Counted from the stretch's first letter, positions 12,401 through 19,158 are shown. The stretch is 37,500 bases of DNA from Prorocentrum cordatum (GCA_963575745.1 CAUYUJ010004001.1:1-37500), one strand, 5' to 3'. Notes: generated by a model not told the origin, from the sequence alone. A program made the numbers and translations.

Positions 12401-12672
12401 CACCCGCGTCACCGCCACCGCCACCAAGCTACACGGGCGGAGGTTCGTCGGACTCTGCGGGGCCAACCCGCTTGCTGTCGTCATGCACGCAGCGAGGTGA
12501 AAGAGCGGAGATCGTGGGTCACGCTACGGATCGGACGGAATACTTTGACATCTCTGAGAACAATCCGCCGAGTCTGTCTGCGAGCGTGGCCACGCCAGCG
12601 ACTCCTGCGGAGCCATCCGCGAACAGCACGCCTCCGAGTCAAGCGGCAACTTGGTCTCACGACAGCCGCTGA
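3280..12672 (+). CDS. Gag-protease polyprotein with Tpt1/KptA-like and RING domains
   Basis: Uninterrupted frame of 3130 codons. The first codon of the open frame is TTG. The first ATG is at 3340, still in the LTR, and the first ATGs after the primer site are at 3691 and 3781, so the true start is uncertain (numbering is from 3280). Order: hydrophobic segments near residues 68-90 and 191-211; a Gag-like helical region about 245-460; CCHC knuckle C692-x2-C695-x4-H700-x4-C705; an unrecognised WYYSSSAQKWF segment near 1270-1320; a Tpt1/KptA-like domain about 1655-1900 with R1669-H1670, R1750, H1813-G-T, R1842/H1846 and R1862; RING-H2 C2457 to C2508; aspartic protease with D2788-I-G-S. Ala/Pro-rich linkers encode the hairpin repeats. 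The frame ends at a UGA and stays open beyond it. Gag packages element RNA and the protease cuts the polyprotein. The role of the Tpt1-like domain is unknown. Confidence 0.85.
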   Translation: MCLTEAHYSHLRSEKTFLLKMPLLSFTPDSMLHLALLLMRYEPKPGIWERLRRNIYLGLPVRFRLGSGAGYTLVWLALALIPIIHGTTWWTTTTVEYHVAPALRGAEPVRDRASGATRELETLSPTSLRYFTPDFHQMPIGNSIENVVTLRGYPQRGHLHPVPLRRLMAATPEPDKPQPKPITEAEMHMHWIKITIFGILWVIMGCAVGYMRQGMDDARTTGPSWDPAGTTPFREYVREVHAWINVTSGNMTPPQQAAALQRGLQGLLRRIAMQVPSQIINYGVTVNGQPMDAVTYILYLLSTKFENLEDERQLNSGTALIDFRVERGERIDSVLARFEMARDEANSVGFVIPNFQILTLILFRALGVGASRAQHLLEPFNHQMWASNDICTCTPSAVLPARTSALTRTPGEANRVRAQHLLEPFNHQMPRTQADYDRLLTRMRNYGHVAERSPGNIAGIFTGHHSHAGVYATTAGSPAGPGEPSPWADPADMPSEATAFLGQTGQASAEAAEANAWSNYTPGAAYTASPPSGTTLWGQAESSAQGSQPPSPFESGTDTDTSSDGDHNGMVSAGNDYPADDTHLSEQQRAEAAFMAYRKSKRRWRRFMKKPVRKVRRAVRRYFERYGKGRGKGGRRRRMHGRGITAFLTSLTDIVFEEVLIGGKGRGRMRTSGKGKGRRGNPRDASGNTMKCHTCGSTEHLRDHCPKGKGKGSVHLAQNSFMDDIDYIDYEFYVNPEAAPAAGSSTYYVMARYADATVALEEYAVTLFDEFHGWDEVDEGVFNAWFGLPAGPPADDEISEAETVPATEEELAAALAPQVIGMPLLPDLSRAGSEAGDADDEMRGHPAAYSDSEEAEEDYDDRLQEQVAEAIQLLSAPAHQQMTMNDLLSRPGAARLRPYLDPDMSAPQMLTALQALAGPPAEAAPAAAAGLPAWSMDEFMQGCDQMDLNDLTMEQLTDIGYFQSPHQHVFMVQDSSEDSEDRRHAKKNRRPSPPRDPEHRHEDERPMERGSASAGPTRRRSRSAPRRPTHDASGYPYSTEHSRGVSGQYVPEWYINWYPGYPMDVIRHWWSKEHCKRDESGIIIRTKGGKTKTPEAWDRRAKKQEIINDRKTYRKQVCQCEPFQGHMRGCPMDCPSRSPHHGETPWNWSHGDDAGTVHDPNKKVPGGGKRITEADRVPMTEEVADAVKENWEQLPKDHRLKEWNRRFHKDAGSPADSSGGAGSPADAAPAAGSADEEWMAVASAAGPAAGTDQTELNEEWAAEDGSENPFPDGCACWYYSSSAQKWFCTRVLYRHENGKYKLAIKGTANIDQMRQVIHDHGQPEGPPKDPPGPQPDEGNKPPPGPEADSSPPPSPAKRYPSKNPEGAQGRAKARGIAKKDDPEPGEPTGPSVTKRRKAFAGPSAPMPPAAQGDVMDKDRDQPKAAFRGDWTPTLHQPRLAPRPGSARMKAQPKPEAGLRSVRAEAAAKGKEDKGSAGPPAEAAPAAAAGTPAEGTPSEEERRKALKEIDNRQKLADDALADQGHPHPGAGSSAGAASAAAAAPAAAAGPPARRQPASSVLKNIPLGAIEYWQGIEDEGPKRTINPRVARDDTDRYEVINCPDRRNFECRNEWEREQQVVGNMLRDRPPLRVAQHKAELMKVMERFNTDPTLPREWQMAKVSIWFSTALRHSPYWKDGFSRYFEKIDTFDPYDGWVVVDDLLTNLTGDNQWKGYRDMHDVLIKGNPHCSYVYWVLLNCCEMIDNHGMQKGRLQMKCVEDSMKLPPRFRPTARRPQYFIRATSGHSSPGIHCPESLYKPITTWMKEPDDPVYFIHGTQWEHVQGILENGLSCLAQDNPKGQGGRQFVHGCPYLPGDPRIQSGIRPDSEVFIFCSISKMLSSGFSLWRSANDIVMTRGHNGRIPPDHILQIVSIATYRVGEAWSNPLAYDKSRKRGQPADRICSEDYLPLKMCDRTLGVMDEHAMYLKGWTKTDGRPFNLTMTEQDVAPRPYLTQTVLMINAQEDEVMPEAGPPAGAGTPAADTSDGSWQQVVTPVAAVASPWRPDQQTWVQALNSYLSPADVSGLTDQLYRADPWAVHAGIQDAQQRNLRTPAGPPGALGPQPQRPPQQAGGARFVPMGGSDGGSPFRTPPSETSENSLWQTLQATRGNPALAAALQATTPFGTPRGSEGGAAAGSPAERTPAEPPAQAGSPADGQQGSDCERRAANLRAQATFLQQQAERVPSLLRNRNIDVTSHGDFRPLWSWTSEDAPNADPANPYRQVFIPGIASHPIYGWDNHGLAEAPAMDAPMYPEYYAQMNNTLMIAGPPANEYTRNLANEMFRLQFTRAVDAQSMPHYAYMPTPTDPETIVQPAGLAVPAAMGSVPDYIRDVHNTQQAILASRQQARDNTRLRQQRAIQRRIEREAQAGTPAEAGPPADRPERRPPPTPYREGETTFERQARTRPDLPAPVISDYNFTQCPICMDNYEMGTTVWRLACGHFFHDICWDRVAQQHVRNQRPGAPNEAPCAVCRGPGIVIAHFPYAGQRDAESDQARQQERYVADAREMRRLREAVEALEARAARSAEPSARAPAAQAYPWPAPEQGIQMPVLPTLRAQEPPAAGPPAEAAPAAQAGPPANGPPNPGFLRNMEANIRRSGRSGGGIRRPTGSTRTSRVASPVSARSRASAESAEAAQFHSTFMIDTEGLTYARDDTDTLPPGGEWMSTLSANYWVLQQEPITVEERRQYEQMWCTELTMSQWVLEQRLLRGTLGSQITYHTNDHTGVQVALAARNGTFFPDEDGMPCISFMLDIGSNVNIIGSNTARTFQEIMARFNYRPAICTLSKTLYINGVGEGAAICRKMGNFKIGVQYANEASPRIEEYASNIAEGSGANLPAIWGLGAMEARDTIIVLKPGYQKVIFPSGDYTLKLGRGAKVLKAKKTPSGPRWGQATRSRTPSRSAAVEMATPRRRTKRTPSVRGHPLTSATFTTDAYIVEPYIDKQLLEDTTRLIVNRTLNSWWEGRQGPEGTWHPPPENAKAALKSKIFWAVQEAVSKWAPEDPAGPPASPPPPPSYTGGGSSDSAGPTRLLSSCTQRGERAEIVGHATDRTEYFDISENNPPSLSASVATPATPAEPSANSTPPSQAATWSHDSR
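3474..3488 (+). promoter_or_regulatory. Primer binding site, initiator tRNA-Met-like
   Basis: TGGTAGCGGAGCTGG directly follows the 5' LTR. The complementary tRNA 3' end would read CCAGCTCCGCTACCA. TGGTAGC plus a purine-rich continuation resembles the initiator-Met tRNA primer sites used by many copia and retroviral elements (TGGTAGCAGAG or TGGTATCAGAG). The exact tRNA cannot be confirmed without the host tRNA set. Confidence 0.65.
4388..4566 (+). repeat. In-frame internal duplication in Gag
   Basis: The stretch 4388-4431 and the stretch 4523-4566 both encode RAQHLLEPFNHQM with a few synonymous changes. They are 135 bp apart and enclose about 90 bp of unrelated coding sequence. The downstream Gag continues from the second copy (PRTQADYDRL). 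This looks like a template-switch or a small insertion with a long duplicated flank that kept the frame open. Confidence 0.75.
6028..6077 (+). repeat. Hairpin array, 3 units at 18-nt spacing
   Basis: Units start at 6028 (GCGGG GCCA CCCGC), 6046 (GCGGC GCCA GCTGC, one G.U pair) and 6064 (GCGGG GCTA CCCGC), with 4-nt spacers CGAA and AGCA. Confidence 0.85.
6910..6971 (+). repeat. Hairpin cluster, 3 units
   Basis: Units at 6910, 6940 and 6958. The last pair is spaced 18 nt. The unit at 6958 (GCGGC GCCA GCCGC) has both sides of the closing pair swapped relative to its neighbour. Confidence 0.85.
7705..7754 (+). repeat. Hairpin array, 3 units at 18-nt spacing
   Basis: Units at 7705 (loop GCCA), 7723 (GCGGC GCCA GCTGC) and 7741 (loop GACA), with 4-nt spacers TGAG and AGCA. 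Confidence 0.85.
7864..7931 (+). repeat. Hairpin array, 4 units at 18-nt spacing
   Basis: Units at 7864 (GCGGG GTCA TCCGC), 7882 (GCTGC CTCG GCAGC), 7900 (GCGGC GCCA GCTGC) and 7918 (GCGGG GCCA CCCGC). The unit at 7882 has a different but fully paired stem at the expected phase. The array lies just upstream of the Tpt1-like domain. Confidence 0.85.
8242..8980 (+). other. Tpt1/KptA RNA 2'-phosphotransferase-like domain (inside gag-pro)
   Basis: Tpt1/KptA enzymes remove the 2'-phosphate left at RNA splice junctions, moving it to NAD+. Visible here: an N-lobe STALRHSP followed by GWVVVDDLL, matching the family pattern LSxxLRHxP...GWVxVxxLL; KGRLQMK, the likely second Arg; then HGTQWEHVQGILENGL, RQFVHG, SGIRPDSEVF, SANDIVMTRG and IPPDHIL, in the order of the family's NAD-binding lobe. 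The four residues considered catalytic in Tpt1 (Arg-His, Arg, Arg) all have counterparts (R1669, H1670, R1750, R1862). The domain is flanked, not interrupted, by hairpin repeats. The assignment rests on motif order read by eye. ADP-ribosyltransferase relatives are the main alternative. Confidence 0.75.
9301..9332 (+). repeat. Hairpin pair at 18-nt spacing
   Basis: Units at 9301 (loop GCCA) and 9319 (loop GACA), shortly after the end of the Tpt1-like domain. Confidence 0.85.
9793..9851 (+). repeat. Hairpin cluster, 3 units
   Basis: Units at 9793 (loop GTCA), 9820 (GCGGA GCCA CCCGC, one A-C mismatch) and 9838 (loop GTCA). The last two are 18 nt apart. Confidence 0.8.
10492..10523 (+). repeat. 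Hairpin pair at 18-nt spacing
   Basis: Units at 10492 (loop GACA) and 10510 (GCGGG GCCA CCTGC, one G.U pair), upstream of the RING finger. Confidence 0.85.
10648..10803 (+). other. RING-H2 finger (inside gag-pro)
   Basis: The segment reads CPIC...C-G-H-F-F-H-D-I-C...CAVC (C2457, C2460, C-x-H-x2-H-x2-C, C2505, C2508), the C3H2C3 RING pattern with the usual hydrophobic and Trp positions. Such fingers normally act as ubiquitin E3 ligases by recruiting an E2 enzyme. An Arg/Glu-rich, probably coiled-coil segment follows (about residues 2520-2560). Confidence 0.8.
11074..11123 (+). repeat. Hairpin array, 3 units at 18-nt spacing
   Basis: Units at 11074 (loop GCCA), 11092 (GCGGC TCCC GCCGC) and 11110 (loop GCCA), between the RING finger and the protease. 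Confidence 0.85.
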
Positions 12673-12704
12673 CGGGGGCAGGCGGGCGCGCCGGCGGCGC
12701 TCGC
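12670..12704 (+). promoter_or_regulatory. Candidate stop-codon readthrough signal between gag-pro and pol
   Basis: The gag-pro frame ends TGA at 12670-12672, followed by CGG. Nine bases after the stop a strong stem begins: GCGGGCGC (12682-12689), a 7-base loop, then GCGCTCGC (12697-12704), eight pairs with one G.U. UGA-CGG plus a stem-loop about 8 nt downstream is the known type II readthrough context. The same frame stays open for 147 codons beyond the stop and its protein continues into conserved-looking sequence. A plain nonsense mutation is the alternative. Confidence 0.5.
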
Positions 12705-13113
12705 TTGCGAAGAGAAGCCGAATACCGGCCTCCTCGCTACATACGTTGGCCGCGCTGAGGCCCGAGGGGAAAAATATTATTCAAAATGTCTCGTTACCGA
12801 AGATATTCGCACAGCTTGCGCTGAACTCCGAACCCGTGGCTATATATGTGACCGGATTACCCATAACGAGGTAATGACTTCAACTGGAACACAGTATTTG
12901 GGAAACCTGTTGGCAGGAGACTATAATATGTTGTGGGTGGCCACACCCTCTGATTGGTACGTTCGTACTCCAGGAAAGAGGGCGGGACCCCACTATCAAC
13001 GTATACAAAATCTCCTGATCAAAGCGCGTGCTCTGAGAATGCAGATTGTCGTCATCCTCCGGGGCCACCCTATTTCGGTATTTCTGGAAACAGGCTACAT
13101 CGATCAATGTTAG
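12673..13113 (+). pseudogene. pol segment 1: readthrough extension, first conserved block
   Basis: In the same frame as gag-pro and open for 147 codons after the UGA, up to a TAG at 13111-13113. It encodes MLWVATPSDWYVRTPGKR and PHYQRI, a motif set I associate with dinoflagellate copia-type polyproteins. There, a P-rich WxxxP element followed by a CHFG.KFDRS block suggests a nucleotide- or SAM-dependent enzyme fold, but I cannot name it. The block continues in another frame after a shift near 13100-13115. An ATG at 12874 would allow separate initiation if the stop is not read through. Confidence 0.6.
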
Positions 13114-15790
13114 AAGATTTGAAGTAGCTCTCACACGAATGAGACTTTGTCATTTCGGTATCAAGTTTGATCGCTCCAGTAAGTATCCCAGTGGTTCCTA
13201 TATACAAGTTGCTACATCTTGTCCTCATATACCGCTAAACTTATGGAGATGTACTTGTGGCTCACACAAAGAACATGATTTGGATTGGTATGGCCAAGAT
13301 CAGCAACGTGCCGAGTTCCGGCATAAAACCTTGGCTATCATCACTGCACGCTTCCTTGATCAACTCAATAAAGCCAACATGATTAGGAATGAGCGGAGTG
13401 CGGTACACCTCAGTGTGTGTACGCGCGTTGACAAAAAGGTAAGACACTACGTTCAATGTCCACAAAAGGGCCCTCAATGGGACCATGTTGTTCGTAGAGT
13501 CACGACCGACCTGGACACGAATAAGATCGTTCAAGATATCAAAATCCAGGATCAGCCGACTGGGTGCAATTATGTAGCTCCATTACCTGATGGGGTTACA
13601 AACATCAGTACTCGGTTGTACTGGGAGCCTCCGGCTCCAGTCCTTCACGGCGACGGTGAGTCGCGAAGGCCACGCCCAAAGCGTGTGACGATCGTCGATG
13701 ACGATCGGTCTCCTCCCCCTTCGATTGAGCGCTGCCAAACGCGACCCACCAACTTTTCTGAAATTCCGCCATTTCCTGATCTAACAGCGGATCCTTCCGC
13801 AGCGGATCTCTACACGGAAACCGCGCTGCCCACTGATGCCAGGATAAAACAGAAAGAAAAGCAGAAAGCTGACAAAGAGGCTGGCATCAAACCGAAGAAA
13901 ATCCCGAAGAAAGTGGAAGACGGTAACGACGATTGTGGAGAGGACCTCAAAGGGCTTGACTGCTCCACATATTTCAACGACGTTCCTCTTGATGACTCGG
14001 ACTCGGACAGCGAATCAGAGGACATCTTCATGATGCTACCGGCGGGGCAACCCGCTGACTCACATGCTGATGTCTTCTCGATGGTCCAGTCACTATGCTA
14101 CGGCAGAAACAATCAAGTGGACATGCTTGAATTATGTGGGGGCAAGGGTGGTATATCCATATTAGCCTTCAAGAGGGGACTCTCGTCGGGCGGGAACCTT
14201 GATAAGATATCTATGGTTGACCTTGGAAACTCGGAAGTACAAAGAGCAGTCCTTCACTACCTCAAGACTTGCTTTGTCAAGATCACGATTTTGCAGCCAA
14301 ACTGCAGAACTACTGGACTTCCTTCATACTTCAATGCACAGGTCAATCATGATACGTGGCTTAAACACCACAAAGAGGACCTGCCTCACATCACGTTCTG
14401 CGGAACAGTCGCTCTATTACAAGACGACTTAAGACGTTTCTTTCTCAGGGAACAACCAATGGGCACGTGGGTAGATGAGATCCAACCATGGAAGGAACTG
14501 GCACAACGCAAGGTCACTTGCCAAACGATTATTGATCAATGCACGACTGGTCTCAAAGATTCGTTTGGACAATACATTCGCAAGCCAACGCAAATGATGG
14601 CAAACAAAGAAGAGTTGTTGGCACCTTTCAGAGGCAAGCGTTGTCCAGGTAATCATGTGCACGCCAATGCTTGCAACAAAGAACTAGCAAGGGCGGCACA
14701 ATATACCTACAGAATGCAGTCATTGATCGTTGATGCGGTGCAAATCGCCAAAGATCTGTTTGCTTACGGTCGCGATCCATTCGCGAATCGCGGACGCAGT
14801 TACGCGTTCGTAACAAACAGTGCTGGCTACGACTTGGACGACCCAACAATCCAGAGACACTCAAACGGAGAAATCCTGCGACCACCACCTGGCGGTCTTG
14901 GGTGCCCTGGCTGTGTAGACAACAACTACAAACAATCACCAAGGCACAGCAGGAATCCGAAGTTGTGTCGATGGTACGATAACTTTGGTCAGCCGCGCCC
15001 AGCGGGGCAAGCCGCTCCTGCGACGCCAGCCGCGGAAGCGGCTCCAGCCGCAAAAGCGGCGCCAGCCGCAAAAGCGGCGCCGGCCGCGAAAGCGCGCATG
15101 CGCGCGCCTAGGCCGCCACGGCCCGGTGAGGGCGATCCAACCGCAGGCGCCAGCAGCCATGACATCACCAAGGCCGAGGGGGCTCATGGTGACACCACTG
15201 GCGCTGGCAGCTCTGACGATCACCGCAGACTGCCGCAAGTATCAGCAAGGCGCGGACGCATGGAGGGAGGTGATCCTCCACCGCCGCCGCAGCCTCATGC
15301 AGAGCCGAGGCCAAGGCCAAGGCTTCCTGATTGGACTCGCTTCGACGTTCAGCTCAGCCTTCAAAACCTGCGCAGCTTTGACCCAGCTGTAGTGCAGCGA
15401 GAACTCCGCAAGCTTCACTTGAGATGGTTTCATGCCAAGGAACCAAAGATGCGGATGATTCTAGCTAAGGTTGGTCTGGGTGAAACCCGTTTGAGTCTGA
15501 TCAAAGGCATTTGCGACTCGTGTAGAGAATGTCGTGCCTGGGAGAAACCAGGCAACACGGTGATGCCTTCTGTGTCACTGCCAGGACGTTTCAACGAGGA
15601 AGTCGAATGTGATCTTTCTTTTACAGACAGGAACATATTGTTTTTCACATCATCGACCGTTGTATTCGCTGGGCAGCTGGCACAGAGATTCCTGATAAGA
15701 CTATGCACGCTGTTCTCGATGCTTATCACACAACTTGGATGCAACATGGCCCTGCTAAGATCCTATACTCCGATGGGGAAGGAGCGCTGA
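13046..15790 (+). pseudogene. pol segment 2: methyltransferase-like block and integrase zinc finger
   Basis: The open frame runs 914 codons from 13046 (a TTG). Real coding probably begins near 13110, completing the previous block with RLCHFGIKFDRS and LWRCTCGSHKEHDLDWYG. From residue about 360 comes MLELCGGKGGIS, the glycine-rich SAM-binding loop of class I methyltransferases, then PNCRTTGLPSYFN, REQPMGTWVDEIQPW and DQCTTGLKD, in an order reminiscent of cytosine methyltransferase-type motifs I, IV and VI. A linker with the six-hairpin array follows. At 15408-15535 lies the integrase HHCC finger (H-x4-H, then CDSC), then the first catalytic Asp (15611-15613). The frame is lost at a T-run near 15641-15648, so residues after that point are out of frame. 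Confidence 0.7.
15002..15105 (+). repeat. Hairpin array, 6 units at 18-nt spacing
   Basis: Units at 15002, 15020, 15038, 15056, 15074 and 15092, each 14 nt plus a 4-nt spacer (TCCT, GGAA, AAAA, AAAA, GAAA). Stems run GCGGG/GCCGC (one mismatch), GCGAC/GCCGC (one mismatch), GCGGC/GCCGC three times, then GCGCG-CATG-CGCGC. This is the longest array and marks the linker between the methyltransferase-like block and integrase. Confidence 0.85.
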
Positions 15791-16647
15791 ATAACGATGC
15801 AGCAAAGGCCATCCTTAAATCCAAGGGAACAGAGCTTCGTATCCGAGCGCGTGGCCAGCACGCCACGACTATCGAAGCTAGGAACGGCATCCTGCGACAC
15901 CTCATACACGTGATGGGAGAAGAACTGAATACATTGAATATTCCTCTGAATTTCACTCGTCTCTTACATGAAGCCTTGTTTGCCAGCAACGCATTTACCT
16001 TCTACAACGAAGTGTATCCGTATAATGCGCTGTATGGCAGACAACCAGCTATGCTTCCCGATTTCCCTGTCCTGGATCATGATCAGTCCGCTGAATCATC
16101 AGATCACTCAAGGGAAGAGACAATCAGGAGGGTTAGTCTGGAGGCAATCACGCAGGCCACTGCGGTTGCCAAGACGAACAGGGCTCTTCGTACGAAGACT
16201 ACTGCTACGGGTGAATTTCACTACAAAGAGGGAGATCTCGTGGACTATCATCGCCCGACCACCACGAAAGACGACTGGGGTGGATGGAGTGGTCCATACC
16301 CGGTCATCCGCAACGAACCTGACCGAGGCCAGGTCATCGTGAAGGTCGGCAGTCGCGAAGTGCGAGTACAGTATCCTGACGCACGACATACGCTGTACAT
16401 CGAAGCACTGATGGTCCGCGAGATAGGATCGGACAATACGGCCCTTCGGACAGTATTGGCCTTTATTGCCGGTCTGCCAGCGGGGAAACCCGCTATGACT
16501 TTCGGATACCTACCAGCGAAACAGGGCCGACTGCAGATGACTGCTGCGAGCCGGCTCTCGCCTAAGGTGCACTTGGCTCTTCAATATCTCATTCGCAACT
16601 ATTTCGCATTGAAAACGTGGTTGCTGTGCGACTTGCTAAGAGCCTGA
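15649..16647 (+). pseudogene. pol segment 3: integrase core and C-terminal GPY module
   Basis: Continues integrase after a one-base shift in the T-run. HIIDRCIRWAAGTEIPDKT is in frame here, before the ATG at 15703. The second catalytic Asp is in YSDGEGAL (15772-15774) and the Glu in TIEARNGILR (15874-15876), 33 residues apart, close to the D-35-E spacing. A C-terminal GDLVDYHRP...WSGPYPVI segment near 16230-16300 resembles the GPY/F module. Coding shifts again near 16600-16617, where NVVAVRLAKSL continues in the next frame. Confidence 0.75.
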
Positions 16648-17894
16648 CTAAGCTGCCTGCTGCACCCTATGCAGACAGCTGTACACTAGTGCACTATGAT
16701 AGCGATGTGACCCCTGGCTTTCATTATTATGAAGCTGATGGCACTGCCTTGAACATCTACGACATCACAGGGTCTACACATTCACGCATCATCCAGTGTC
16801 TTAAATCCAAGAAGCCGCCTGCTGGATTCGACCGAGACCTCACTAAGTTTGAGGAACTCGCTGATGGTCCACCACCAAGCGAGCCACCTCCAGCAGCTGC
16901 TCCTGAGCAGCCTCCTGCGGCGAATGATGGTCGGCTCCCGACCATCATAGAGGAAACAGAAGAGGATCTGGATGTCTTTGTCTTGGAGTCATGGTATGCT
17001 GAACTGATGGATGACAGAACACTCCTTGAAGCTGACACAGAAGAAGTCATGCACACAGTTCCTACATACATGACAGACTCACAGTGCGTGTTGGTCTCTA
17101 CGACCTGTGAAGATGTGCAAGGCCACTTGCCGGTGCGGGGTCACCCGCCAGGATACGACATGGACACTTCTTACTACGTTCCTCTGTGCTCCACTGATCC
17201 GGACAGCCACTATGATCTGGACTCCGACGAGCACGGGAAGTACATCGAGCTTTGCTTCACAGCAGACATGTCTAAGGTCGTCCTGTCTGAGCAGCAACGC
17301 CGATTGTTGGATGACAGCAGCGTCACAACTATGCGAGTATATGTTAGTGCTGCCTCCAAACGTGCCGTGGTCGTCAAAGAAGACGACCTACTCACGAAGG
17401 CCGACATTCAAGCGAATCCTGTCAAAGTTTCCAAAGCCCGTTACACAGAATTGAAGACTTGGCTTGACAACAAATGCTTCCAGATGACTGACTTGAGCAA
17501 AGCGTCGAACATCATGACTTCACGTTCTGTATACAAATGGAAGTTTGTCAAGAACGAGAAGGGCGAAATGGAACCGACGATCAGGTTACGCTTGGTACTT
17601 CGTGGCTTCATGGACATTGAAGCCTTCGATGTCGAAACCTTCTCTGGCACGGCAAGGAGGTCAAACCAGAGACTGCTCGCAAGTTCTGCTGCATGCAACA
17701 AAGCTTGGATCATCGCTTCCCTGGATATCAACATGGCTTTCTTGAAGGGGCTGACCTATAGCGAGCTCGCCGCGGCAACGGGCGAGAAAGAGCGTGTGGT
17801 GTGCTTCACACTACCTCCTGGGTCAGCAGCTGTCCTTCGCACATTGCCAGGCTTTGAGTCATATGACGAATCAAGCATTGTCTTCGGTGCCTGA
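16600..17894 (+). pseudogene. pol segment 4: linker and reverse transcriptase N-half
   Basis: Acidic linker followed by a copia-type RT. WLDNKCFQMTDLSKASNIM, YKWKFVKNEKG and RLRLVLRGFMD match the copia pattern of a W-N-W-L opening, then WV-K-K, then KARLVARGF. LDINMAFLKG holds the first catalytic Asp (17724-17726). A hairpin repeat at 17135 sits in the linker in a different frame from most copies (read as RGHP). The frame ends at a TGA (17892-17894) after a shift near 17876-17890. Confidence 0.8.
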
Positions 17895-18907
17895 AGCCGG
17901 GGACTGGCACGAAGGATGCTCCCAGGGCATTCTCGCTGAAGCTCAGGTCCATCACCAGGAGCTTTGGACTACAGCCTACTTCATACGATGAAGAGTTCGA
18001 GATGAGTTCAAACCTCTTGACAGCCAAACACGTTGATGACATCAATATGACTGGGAAGGAAGATTCCATTGATAAGTACGTCAAATGTGTTGAAGATACG
18101 TTTGGAAAGTGCAAACTGAACAAGCACACATACACAAATTGTGCCGTTCGGTACAACAAGACCGATGATGGGAGCGTCACTCTTGATCAGGACGAATACA
18201 TCAAACAACTTCGTCCTATCACACATCCAGAGCTCACAGGCGCTGATCCTGAGAGCAAAGCGACAAAGACGATTTCTGATATGTTCGTCAGTCTTCGTGG
18301 CGCTCTAGCCTATGCGTTGATCACGCAGGTATGGCTGATGGTCTATGTTGTTTCACTGCAACGTATCCAGGAACCGACAAACATCCAGGTACGACGACTG
18401 AACGCGGTTACCAGGAAATTGCAGGCAGGTCCGAAGAAGATCGTGTATCAAGCTATGACTCCAACAGGAGAGGTCGACCTGCATAGCGATTCTGGCTATC
18501 GTCGTCTCAACGGAGATGAAGACGACGAAGTCAAAGGCTACGGTATCCGCGGGGCTAACCTGCTGAGGCGTGGCCACACGCAAGCGGGGAAACCCGTCGT
18601 GCACCTGGTGGACGCATACTGCAAGTCTCATCGACTGCAGGTGCGTTCGAGCTACTCTGCGGAAACACTGGCAGCAGCCCACAACTTGGAAGACTGCTAC
18701 CCGACCATTGTAACGCTCCACGAGCTACACTCGGGACCATTGACCCCCGCACAGTTGAAGAACATATTGGAACTGGGTGGTCTATGTATCAAAGTCACTC
18801 TGACTATTGATGCCGAGTCTGTCTTCAAGTCTTTGTCTAGCAAAGATCTGAGGAAGCCCACAGAATGCACACTCTGCTTGGGCACATCAGCTGGATCCGC
18901 CAGATGA
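17890..18907 (+). pseudogene. pol segment 5: reverse transcriptase C-half and RNase H
   Basis: After the shift, coding resumes with LKPGTGTKDAPRAFSLKL, the typical RT segment between the first Asp and the YVDD box. The box here is KHVDDINMTG (Asp codons 18035-18040). RNase H follows with VDLHSDSGYRR, YSAETLAA (Glu 18662-18664) and LTIDAESVFKSL (Asp 18809-18811). Hairpin 18584 lies in a probable loop between the first Asp and the Glu. The frame is lost again near 18866-18880. Confidence 0.8.
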
Positions 18908-19158
18908 TGGAGCGCGGAATCGTTGAAAGCGTCCAATGGTGTGACACGCGGGATATGACTGCCGATGGTCATACCAAAGGTAGTATTGACCGCGCGTTGC
19001 TCCTACAGGTAATGGCCGGTCAGCAATCCTTCAAGCACGAGCTGAAGAAACATACTCCGTATAGGGCGGGCAGGTCGTCTCAGGGCGGCCCTGCCTCCCG
19101 AGCTAGCGGGGAATCCCGCGCGCAGGTGCGCTTTAGTAGCGAGGAAACTCGCCGGTAG
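18865..19158 (+). pseudogene. pol segment 6: RNase H C-terminus and tail
   Basis: LLGHISWIRQMM, VQWCDTRDMTADGHTKG and RALLLQVM match the end of copia RNase H, where DMxADxLTK is usual and holds the last catalytic Asp. The stop lies at 19156-19158. Three hairpins (19106, 19139, 19158) cluster over and after the end of the frame. Confidence 0.75.

Noticed and set aside
12680-12705. Stem after the gag-pro stop as a transcription terminator
   Set aside because: It has no T-run, the genome is eukaryotic and the frame stays open beyond it; a readthrough or structural role fits better.
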